A stretch of DNA of 64,000 nucleotides, taken from Chiridota heheva. Taxonomy: Eukaryota; Echinodermata; Holothuroidea; Apodida; Chiridotidae. The notes under the pieces were generated by a model, which saw only the letters and a program-made list of their open reading frames with translations, searched no databases and was not told where the DNA came from. Positions 13,001 to 25,000 of the stretch are shown one piece after another (position 1 is the first letter of the stretch; every line of letters begins with the position of its first letter). A program made the translations under genes and the position numbers. The stretch is taken from positions 62,001 through 126,000 of the forward strand of contig JAIGNY010000068.1 in NCBI GenBank assembly GCA_020152595.1, read 5' to 3'.

Positions 13001-16000
13001 ATCTTCCAAAGTAGAAATAGTTCTGCTGATTTCAGGGGAAAACCCCAATGGATTAGTTTAGTGGTCAAGCATGTCCATCTTATGTGAAAGAGAACTTCAA
13101 TAGAAACAAATGATGAAAAAAGTGATCAAAAATCTTATTTCGCTAAGGAGACATTCAAGTTTAAAGCTTTTGTCTTATCTGTGTAGAAATGACTGGTGTA
13201 GTAAGTCTACTACATCCTCACATTCTTAACATTTGTTAATGTATTTTAAAGAAAGTTTATTTAAATATTTCCAATTTGAATTATTTGTCTCAGAACTTTC
13301 TTCAGGTAGTATATTATAAATACCCTTCTTAAATTCAGTTTTGCTACTTTTTTGACATATCCCATGATTTTTAAGCCTCAAAATTACAGCACAATATCTG
13401 TTAGAATACATCAAGCCTGAGGAATCTAAGGCTATGACATCACTACTAGTCTGATTTCAGTCTTTTCTTCACAAAGGATGCCAAACTTTAAATTTGGATA
13501 TCTCCTTAACGAAATAAGATTTTTGAATGCTCTCTGCACTATACATACATATATATTTTTTGAAGTCCTTTCATACAAGATAGACTTGTGTGACCCCTGA
13601 ACTGATCCTATACAGAAAGATTAGACTGACATTTTTAAAACATATAAAAAGTAAAAATTGACACAGTTCTTGTGAAGGAGTTGGCAACACTAGTTTATGT
13701 GAATTGTTTCAACATTTTACAGTAGGTAAAAAATAAACTAATCATACAGGAGAATGACTTACAAGTTACTTCCATGACCTTTGGCCTTAAAGTTTTGTTT
13801 GTTTGTTAAATAGTTTCAAACAGGAGTAAAGTAGTGAAGCATTTGTGACATGAAAAATCTGAAGGGTTGTGATGTTTCTTTTCTCTTTAATTAATTTTAA
13901 GACGAAAAAATTGAAATGTGGAATGCTCAAGGGAAAATAGGTTTTACTAACCTTTATTACCTCATAAATAACTAGATAAAGAGGGTCTTTTATAGATAAC
14001 ACACTACAGAACTTGGGTTAATTCATATTACCTCATTTTTGGCTCCAAAAGAGATTTTCTTGTATTATACCCCCACATACCTTTCCTTTGTAAGGTCAGT
14101 AATGCAGTGTCACTATATCTAAGCAAATAACAATTTAGGTGACATATATTTTGTGAGTAAGTCATCTTTTGTCGATGCAATTGATCCATTCCCTTGGATT
14201 CTGGTGCAGGTTCCTTCTCATTTCGTTTTCTTTTTCCTCAGGTATTCCTGGTCCATACTACGAGATGTCTTCATTTTCAGAGACAAAATGTGAACGTTTT
14301 CTTGTTCCTGAAAAATCTCGGATCCTTCTTAATTACAATAAATACCAAGTCAGCAGAACATATCCCAAAGGTCAAAGAATAGAGTCGTCCAATTATGATC
14401 CCGTCCCGATCTGGAACTGTGGGTGTCAGATGGTCTCACTAAACTACCAGACTCCAGGTGAGGTATTCATGATTAATCAACATGGTACAGTAGCGGGCAT
14501 TTTGAATAGTCAGAATGTATTTCAAGTTTTAAATTTCACAAACATTTATTTCAATCTTATGTCAATGTTCAGATACAAAGATGTGTATATACAGTAGATG
14601 AAATAATAAGACAAGAGCGACTTATTAAAGCACAAAAGAGGCTATGGAGTTAGCGTTTGGACCTGTGCTTTACAACGAAACAATTAAATTACCAAATAAC
14701 AATTAGAAAGAAATATGAATGAATCAAAAGAAATTGACAAATAATAGTGATCAAATACAGATACTTGGCACTTAGAAGGTTCAAGCTGAAACTCAAGAGG
14801 TACCACATAACATTAGCAAGGTCAGGATTAAGACAAAAGGTACTTTCCTTCTGGAGTTGTCAAACATTTATGCAGATTTATGCAGCTAAAATTAAACTTG
14901 AGGTTTAGGTTTACAGGTGGCTTAGAGAGGAACAAGCATGTTTTAGGAGTGAGAAATATTGATATTCCACAGATCAAATAGCTACGCTCCGTGTTATCAA
15001 TGAGCAGTCAGGTCTATGGAATTCTCCCCTGTACTTAACCTTCATTGACTTGCAAAAGGTATTTTATAGTGCAGACCGTACTACCATGTGGAAGTACGGT
15101 ACCATGCAGTACCATGGCATCCCTCCCACACAAGATAATAAGACTACTGCACTCTACCACCTCCTTATTGGTTCCCCCCAACCCCTCTGTAACAATTGCC
15201 ACTGCATCCTCACTATCCATCACGTTCTCCTTGCTTGCCCCCTGTACAATCTTCCCAGAGCTTCCCTCGCTCCCCACAACTCAATTGCTGAGTTCTTCCA
15301 GGAAAATCCTCCGGATAAAATTATCTCCTTCCTTCATCATGCTTCCCTCTACAACCATATTTAATTCTCCTCTTCCACCCCCTCCTTACTTTGTTTTTGT
15401 TTCACCCATGCACCTCCTCTCTCGATCACAGATTTCTGACTTTTGTTCTTGAATTTTCTCTCATTCTCCCCTTGTTTTCTTTCCTTCCTACCTCTAAGAT
15501 GATCTAATCTCTCAGGCACAATTGATCCTCGTTGTCGTGGTGCCGTTAAGACCTCATCAATCAATCAATCAAAACTTCGCTTTAAGATCCTTCAGCCTGT
15601 CAAGTGGTACACAATGGCAACCTAACTGATTCATTCAACATCCTATCAGGTGTGCATCAAGGCTGTCTGTTATCACCCTTTCTATTCCTTTTATCAGTTG
15701 ATTGGATAATGTCCAGAACAACACAAGGACATAAGCGCAGTATTCAGTGGAATCACCCCAAGAACTTTGTTGTAGAAAACATCAATTTCGTTAATAATGG
15801 AGTCCTTCTGTCACATGGACATGACAACTTGCAACATACTGTCACAGCACTCAACTCAACAGCTGCCAGACTTGGACTGTGCATTAACAAGGATAACCTA
15901 ACTCAGACACGTTGAGAGCAACATGAATTCTTATCTGTTCTCTCAAACTTTCTATCCTGATTATACTCTACCACGCACTTTTCCACCTAGATTTTTGCAC

Positions 16001-19000
16001 CTTTTTCATCTTCCGGGATTTTTTCTTTATGGATGGGTGACTGCTTTGGGTAAGATCATTCCTTTGTATTTTTTCCCTCCCGTTGCGACCAGGCCTACAC
16101 GCCTTTTCGGTACTTGCACAGTGGTGCTTGTAAAGTGATTGTGCAATTTCTTTTTTTCTAGTTGCCTTGGGTTTCCCAGCACATGGTATTTTTTTCCAAC
16201 ATGACCAAATGCTTCTGCCTTGACTCTCTCTCTCCCCTCCCCGTGACCCACCTGCTACCTCCATTGACTATTCCTCAGCCCCAGTCTCTTATATTTTATT
16301 CATTTAAGCCACCAACAAACCAGACAGTTTTAAAAGAGTTTTCCCCCACCCTCAGATCCAGCGATCTCCTGGTGCACTGCACCAGGGACACTCAAGCCAC
16401 CATCCTCCTCACCACCAAAACTTCAGCTAATGCTGGTATCGACATAACAGTCACTCCCCAACGTTCCCTAAACTTCAGCAAAAGGCGTCATTAGAACCAG
16501 GGATCTTGCCTACTTGACCAATGAAGACCTCGTTGAGGAACTTGCCAGCCAACACGTCACTGAGGCCCGTCATCTCGTCCTCAAGAGAAACGGTGCCTAA
16601 ACACCTACCAATACCATCTTCTTGACTTTTGACACCCCAGCTCTCCACTCCCACATCACTGCCAGCTATCTGAGAATCCCAGTTGCCCCTACATTCCCAA
16701 CCCTCTCTGCTGTCATAAGTACTAGAAGTATGGCCATAGAAAAAACTCCTGCTGCAGCCAAGCGCACTGTGGCAACTATAGAGCCTCGGACCATGACATC
16801 GCCTCTTGCACCAACACCCCACACTGCACAAATTGCGATGGTACTTACCCAGCCAACTATCCCTCCTTCTCAAAAGACTGCCTCACCTGAGATAACTAAA
16901 CTAAAAACCCTTAATTCCAGCACCACTTACCCAGAGGCTGCAGGAGGCAATTTCTCACTTCTCTCCACACCAAACTTTCCTACTCGAGCACAGTCTCTTT
17001 AAACACAAATACCGCAGCCCCCCCTCCCCACCTCCCCTAACACAACTAAAACTGACTCACATGCCCAAACCGAACTGTACAACCTTCTTAGAACTTCCCT
17101 TGCTCCCCACAACTCAATTGCCGATTTCTTCCAGAAAAACCCTTCGGATAAAATTATCTCCTTCCTTCATCATGCTTCCCTCTACAACCATATTTAGTCC
17201 TCCTCTTCCACCCCCACCCCCTTCCCTTTCTCTCCTTTTTTTTTCATGTACCTCTTCTCTTGATCCCAGCTTTCTGACTTTTTTAGTCCACGTTTTTCTC
17301 TCAATCTCCCCCTGTTTTCTTTCCTTCCTACCTCTAGAATGATCTAATCTCTCAGGCACAATTTGACCCTCGTTGTCGTGGTGCCGTTATGCCCTCATCA
17401 GACAAACAAACCAAACCGACCTCACATGGCTCTTTTTACAGAGTCCTAAGCCCATCGCCTTGCCAACAACCCAACCACACCCATTACACAAACCACCTCC
17501 ACCACCTCTCTCCCCAACCTTCCTTCCTTTTCTAAGACCCCCCTCTGCCCCTACCCCAACACCTCAAATGCCATCAAAGTCAAGCCAACCTGGCCAACAA
17601 ACAAATCAACAAATAGCCCACCATCCAAACCCACATGTATGACACTGAAGAGAACATGGATTGTTCGATTTCCGAACATTCTTCTCGTCCAATTTTTAAA
17701 AACAACCACTCTCAAAGAAACAAAGAGTCAGTTCCAAAGAAAAAACAAGCCCACCCAGACACAACAGATCTTCCTCCATATAACCCCTGCCTTCTTATGG
17801 CATACAACAGAAACAATTACAATTATACTCACAACCTTATACAATGGAACATCAGGAAACTTATGGCCAACTCAGAAAAAATTGACCTACTGGCCACCAA
17901 CTTGACCCGGTCGTCTTCTGCCTACAAGAAACATTCCTGAAAATCACTGACCACTATTCCGTCAATAACTTCTCTTACTACCATAAACATCAAGAGGACG
18001 CTACAGGGCCTGTGGGGGCGTCTCCATTCTTGTTAGACACGATATCCCACACAGCCCTATTCATGTGAACACTTACCTTCAGCCTTCTGGCCATCTGTAT
18101 CTCTTATCTCCCTCCACAAAACCTTTACTCTTTGCAAAATCTATATCCCCCCATCCCATTTCCAACATTCAGCCAACCAGCCTTAACAACTTCATCTCTC
18201 AGCTCCCCTCCCCTTTCATCCTTCTTGGTGACTTCAATGCCCACAACCCCCTGTGGGGTCCTAATACCTCCACTCCCAGAGGCAAGCTCGTAGAGAACAC
18301 TCTTCAACAGCACCGCCTCTCCTTGCTCAACACTAACTCCCCGACCTACCTTCACCCTGCCACAGACTCTCTCACCTGTATTGACCTGTCTATCTGTTCC
18401 CCCAACCTCCCCCTTGATTTTAGCTGGATAGTCACTGCTGACCTCTGTGGTAGTGATTATTACCCTCTCCTAATTCACTCCAAGCTTCAAACCCCCACAG
18501 ACCACACCCCCAACTGGAACCTTAAGAAAGCCAACTGGCCCCTTTTCGAAATCCTCTGGAACTCTCACCTCTCCCCCCATCTCCTTGAGGGTGAGGATCC
18601 CATGTCAAACTTTAGAAACATCCTTATCAACATCGCCACCTGCTCCATTCTCAAAACCTCCAAACCCCCTAAACATCCCCAACCCCTGGTTCAACAATGA
18701 CTGCAAAACCGCCATCAAGAAACTTTAAAACAAACCCAACCACCCACAACCTCAACCTCTTTCACATCAGTCAAGCCAAAGCCAGGCGCACTATCAAGGA
18801 CAGTAAAACCAACACTTGGAACAACTTCATCTCTTCTCTCACCACCAACCCACCCCTTCTCCCCCCCCCCCCACCCCTAAGAAGATTAGGAGTATGGTAA
18901 ACAGCTTCTACGGCAGGATAGGCAAGTCTCCCATCTCTCCTGGAATAGTATTCTTCTCACGGGGGAAAAGGGTATCGCTAACTGCCTCCCCACCTCTTTT

Positions 19001-22000
19001 AGCAACATCTCGTCCTCGGCTAACTACTCCAATGCTTTTAAAGCCAAAAAAGCTTAGACGAAACACAGGAGTATTACCTTTCTCTCCAACAACACAAGAG
19101 CTACAATACCCCTGTCACCCTATCTGAATAAAGCAAGCCATCCACAAAGCTGGTTGCACCTCCAAGTGCCTCAGATAACATCCCCTACCAGTTCCTGAAA
19201 CACTTCATCAACAAGGCCACCCCTACCCTTCTCACCATCCCCAACCACATTTAGTCCTCACACTCCTTTCCCCCTATCTGGAGGACAGCTATCATCACCC
19301 CCTTCCCCAAATCGGGGAAACAGCACTGACCCCTCCAGCTATTACCCCAACGCCCTCACCTGCTGTCTCTGTCAAATTATAGAAAGGATCATTAATCAGA
19401 GACTTAACTGGTTCCCTGAGACCAACAGAATCTTCTCCCCTCACCAAAGCGGCTTCCGGAAACATCACAATACCTTGGTCTTGTTAATCACGCATGAAAC
19501 ACGCTATCCGGGAATCCTTTGCAAAATAAAAAGGAACACCTCATTGCAATTTTTTTCAACCTCAAGAAAGCTTTCGACACTACTTGGAAACACGGCATTA
19601 CCTGCAATCTTCACACCATCAGCCTTAGAGGCCACCTCCCCATCTTTATTCAAAACTTTCTCTCACCAAGGCAGTTTCAAAGTTCATATTGGCCACACCT
19701 TCTTACCTGAGCATTAACAACATCGCTGGCAACCTTGACCCCAACATCAAATGTGCCCTCTGTGTGGACGACTTCAGCATCTTCTTCTCCTTCCTTAGCT
19801 TTTCTCTCCTCGAAAATAGGCTCCAACTCAGCCTCAACCGGCTGCAAGACTGGTGCAACAATAACGTTTTAAAATTCTGTAAAGACAAAAAAGTTTGCAT
19901 GCACTTCTGTCATTTCAACAACCCTCACCCCAACCCGAACCTCGTGCTCAAGGGCAATCACATCCCTAAAGTTGACCACACTTAGTTCCTGGGTCTAACT
20001 CTAGACCCCAAGCTCTCCTACAAGCAACACATCACCAACCTGAAACAGAAATGCAACAGCTACTTCAACCTTCTCAGCCTCCTCTTCAACACCACTTGGG
20101 GTGCAGACCCCCATGCTCTTCTCAAAATCTTCAAGCTCATCATTCGTGCCACTCGACTACGGCAATATTGTCTACTGTGCCGCTCACAACTCTTACCTCA
20201 ACCACATCAACACCATCCAAACTGAAGCTTTCAGGTTTTGCCTGGATGCCTACAGGACCTCCCCCATCACAAGCCTTCACATTGAAGCCAACGAACCCCC
20301 CTTCCTGCTAAGGTGTAGAAAGCTTAGCCTTTCCTACACTTTTAAAGCCCTCACCAACACCCAAAACCCTGTCTTCAACCTCATTAGGTATCCCAATTTC
20401 TCCACCCTCTTTGATAGGACTAGAACCCTATCCCCTCCCTATAGCTTATGCATCAAACCAAACCACCATCTCGGCATCAACCCCTCCACTCTTGGCACCT
20501 TCTCCTGGCCCACTTTTCTCCCCTGGGCCACCCCTCCCTTTCATCCACCTGGGCCTCTCCACTCATTACAAAACCCAAACCCACCCCAACTTCTTCATGA
20601 ACCTCCACAACCAAATCAAAGAGCAACTCTCAAACTACACCTCCATCTATACTGATGGCTTCAAGGAAGGTGACAATACAGCTGCTGCTGCTGTCATCCA
20701 AGATATCACCCTCAGTAGCAGGTTTCCCAACTACTCGTCCATCTTCTCGGCCGAGGCCAATGCCATCCTGTTTGCCCTTTAACTATATTGAGTACACCCC
20801 GCTCAGACACTTTGCCATCTTATGCCCAGGCATCGCTAAGCTTGCCCTCAACCTCCCCCGTACCCCTTTCCCAAAACCCTTTCTGACATCATACCGCTTA
20901 TCGCTTCTCTTGTTCGTGAGTGCTGGCAAACCTCATGGAAGTCGCAAATTGATAACAAACTCCATGACATCCAGCCCACCATTCCGACCAAACCCACCAT
21001 CCGCAATCTCTCCCATATCAACAACGTTCACATTATCCACTTTTCAATAGACCACACCCACCTCACTCACTCCCACCTAGTTACTGGCTACTCCACCCCT
21101 CTGCAACAATTGCCATTGCCCCCTCACAGTCCACCACGTCCTCCTTACCTGCCCCCTTAGTCTTAGACATTAGGGCATGTATAGGGACAGCCACAGCAGC
21201 ATTCAAGATGCTCAGATCCATTTGGACATAACAGATAATATCAATCAAGACAAAACTTTTCATATTTAACACTAATGCCAAGTCAGTACTCTTGTATGGC
21301 TGCAAAACCTGGCACACCACAAAATCCTCATCACACAAGTTTCAAACATTTATTAGCAGATGCCTAAGGCGCATATTACGTATCAAGTGACAAGACAAGT
21401 CAGCCAACAGTAAACTCTAGCACTACACAAGTCAAGATCCACTTGATATAAGAGATTAGGAGAAGGGAATGGGGGTGGCTTGTTCACACAATGAGAAAGC
21501 CACCATCCAGTGTTGTCTACCATGCTTTTAGATGGAACCCATAAGAAAAACCCCTCTTTAATGTTAATTAAAAGATTTGAATAAAGTTTTTAGTGTCTTT
21601 TTTAAAGTGGTAATTATGCCAACATTGAAGTGGGGGCAGGGGAAAAGGTGCCAAGTATTTTGTGGCTGATTGTTTCGGATAGAAAAACACATAATATTAA
21701 GAGTTATAAGTGATGGTTATATGTGTTTTTATTTATTTAGTTATTTATGGTACATGTGGGATTCATATAAAGATGAGAGAGAGTTGAACACACAATTACA
21801 ATGACGGGGTCGTCGCCTGCGTATTCGGTTATGATAGTACAAATGCTATCACGAAACGCTTAATACGACCCGGACGAGAACACAGGTACGACGTACGGAC
21901 AGACATAACATCGACAACCAAGTCAATGTCCACGGCCTTTGATAACCAGTTGTGGTGCACTGGCGTGTCTACCCACCCCAGGATTGAACCCGGGGCCTCG

Positions 22001-25000
22001 TGGTCTGTAGACAGGTATGATAACCGCTACACCACAGTAGGTAGATCATATAAAGATTTTGAATGACACATATTTAAAGACAGTTATGTTTCCTATAAAT
22101 TATGTATCGAAGCATGTAGCTTCTAACGAATGGAAGCAATAACAAGACTGTTGAATAATTATAATCGTCTTTACATTTGGAGGCTTGGAATTTTGAAATG
22201 AAATGTTGTAAAGTGTTGCATTAGTATTTCGGAATTTGGGATTCTGCGTGGGGTTATGCGATTAAAATGTTATTACAACGAGTATTCATCAGACACTACA
22301 AACATGGCTGAATTTATTTGTATCACTAACGATCCAGATTAATTAAATCATGTGGGGCAAGAGCTGAACCCCAGAAACGTCAGAATGGTATATTTGATAA
22401 CTTAAAGTTAAGTGGATATTGGAAAGGTGAAAGATAGGGGCGCTTTTGCGCAAGTACTTGTGATTGGCTTAAAGTCTATTGGTGCAGATATTAAACACTG
22501 GGTATGTTGCCAAAAACCCCATGAGGTTGATGTTGTGTTCTACCATCTCGCCATAAAATAAAAGAAATGGCATCAATTGGCGTCTTAATTGGGGGTTGGG
22601 TACAAATATTCCCGGGTGCCAAAATAACAGTTTGTCCCCGGCCATTGGTGGTGCTCGCTACGCCATTGGAAATCAAGTGATACGCATCACGCTCAGAACT
22701 CATTAGCTCCCGCCCCCCCCAATATAACTCAATGCCACCCCTGATTAATGGAATTCATAGCCATCGTAATTGGGGGCAGGGAGTTAAGTATTCCCAGGCG
22801 CAGTAATTAAAGGCGCGAAAACCCAGCGGCAACAACCCTTGGCCGTCGGTAGTGCTTGCTATGCTTTTGTAAACCAAGTGATAAGCATTAACACATTTCC
22901 AATATATTCAAGATCTATACCTAATCCCGCTGTGTAACTTTCAACGATACACACGGTACACAGCGGAAAATATAAAAAGAACCATACAGTTTTTTTATAT
23001 CTTAGCTGTGTGCCGTTGATTGCGCCATCTAAAGAATGTTCACTGTCTTTTCAAGGGATCTAATATCTTAATTATATATCAAACAAAGTACATACATTTT
23101 TCAGACCTGTTTAATTACCATTGATATATTTTACAAATTCTAATATGTATTCTTCATAATAATAATTAACTTGTGATGTGATCAAAGAAAATCAATAATA
23201 AATAAGTAATTAATGTAATTTGTCTATTCCCAATTACTTCTAAACTCATGTGTAATATGACTCCATCCTCTAAGCCAAATCTCATGCAATCCCCGCCATT
23301 ATTTGTATTGTTTCCTTTAATTATTATAAAAGACACATACAAGACACATGCTTCACCATATAATTTATAGGAAACACAACTGTCTGTAAATATGTCTCAT
23401 TTAAAATGCCAAAATCTGCATATTATCAGAATTAAGTACATAAATGAAAACACATATAACCATCACTTACACCTCCTAATAATCCATGTTTTTTACTATC
23501 AGAAACTCCAGACAATCACCGACAAAATTATTTGGCACTTCTTCCCTCTACTACCCCTCTTCCAATGTTGGTAAAAAGTTTTGAATAAAGTTCTTAACAT
23601 CTTCATTTTAAAAGCAGTAATCATGCCAAGATTGAAGTGTGGGTAGGGAAAAGGTGCCAAGTATTTGTCGCTGATTGTAGACTTGTCAATGGTTGAAGTT
23701 TTGCCTGCTTTGATTGTTGGCCTATCAAGTATTTTCTGACAAATGATGGACATTTTTGACCATGGGCCCCATCACTAGGTTCACCCCTGTTTTAATGTGC
23801 TTTTCTCATCCCAACAAATGTCGCTCACCCTTGCACTGCTTTAGCATCATTGCAGTAACATCATTTTTTCAGCTGCATAATGAATTTTCACCTCAGAAAC
23901 ACTTCGAACATCACATGTGAATTCTTTCACACAAAATGGTGCCAATCATTGACTTATATCAAGGATGAAAATTGGATGTGTTTTTACTTTCTCATTGTGC
24001 TCCTTCATTTATACATGATTTGATTTTGACTTTGCAGATCGCTATATGCAAGTAAACCAAAGCTTATTTCGTCAGAATGAGAATTGTGGCTATGTCCTGA
24101 AGCCATACTTTCTGCAAGAGGATAAATTTGATCCGTTCCTATGGAGGGACTTGAAAGATGTGGAGCCCATCCATTTAACAATAAACGTAAGTCAACCCAA
24201 GTATACATGATGAGAAGTTTTAGGATAATTCGTTTAACGGATTAGTTTAGTAGTCAAGCAACTTCCCCTTCACCTATCCTCCACGTACGTGATGGCACAT
24301 AGGGGCCCCACTGAACTTCTCAATTCTTTCCTGTTGGTTGCCATAACCCGTGCTTCTGCCCATGTCCTTTATTCTGTCTTAACTCTTTCCTTATCCACAG
24401 TGCGCCGCCGTGTAATTTTTGGCCTTCCTCGCTTCCTGCGTACTTCAGTTGACCACGTCAAAGCTGTGTTGTAGTGATTGCTTTAGTCTTGCCTGAGTAT
24501 GTGCCTAATAAATTTCCAATGTCACCTTTGTACCTCCTTACTTATGGGTCTCATATTTGTGCGACTAAGCAGTTCTCTATCATATTGCTAACCAATTCTT
24601 CCCAGCGGATTTTCATTATTTTTCTCAGGCATTTATTCTGGAATACGTCAATCGCTTTATTATCACCTTTATTCATTTTCCACATTTCTCAACCATAAAG
24701 CAGTACAGGTAGCACCAGGGTTTTAAACGGTTTTAACTTTGTTTTCTTTCTTACATGTATGTTGTTTGAGTTCTATACTTTCTGTAATCTTCTGAAGGTA
24801 CCTTTGGATTTTGCTAATCTATTCTTTATGTCACCGGCTCCTCCACTTTCTTTATTTAGTGTTGCACCAAAAGTATACAAATTCCTCTACATCCTCTATT
24901 GCTTCATTTCTTCGTTTCTTGCATTAACTCTCATTACTTTGTTTTTCTGTGTATTCACCTTTAAACCAACCCGCTTTGCTTCCTCATTTAGTCTATTTGA

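Larger units (their letters stand above)
15906..21158 (+). mobile_element. I-superfamily LINE, copy 2, 3'-deleted
   Basis: Starts with the same 5' UTR as the 37.4-kb copy (TGTTCTCTCAAAC, then GGATTTTTTCTTTATGG). It contains a decayed ORF1 (about 16200-17900), an ORF2 endonuclease ([39 protein letters not shown]), RT (about 18700-20000, including [17 protein letters not shown] and VDDFSIFF) and RNase H ([21 protein letters not shown]). Many frameshifts are present. The PQG box region of RT is deleted, and the SDH of the endonuclease reads SDY. The 3' UTR is missing: the copy stops within the terminal CPL box and abuts RTE-like sequence. Clade assignment (I/Nimb-like) rests on EN+RT+RNase H order. 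Confidence 0.8.

Noticed and set aside
15604-15915. Independent small gene encoding [15 protein letters not shown]...
   Set aside because: It is the palm region of the interrupted RTE-like reverse transcriptase.
21972-22045. Functional tRNA gene on the minus strand
   Set aside because: A and B boxes are present but the anticodon arm does not form, and a SINE-like body follows.
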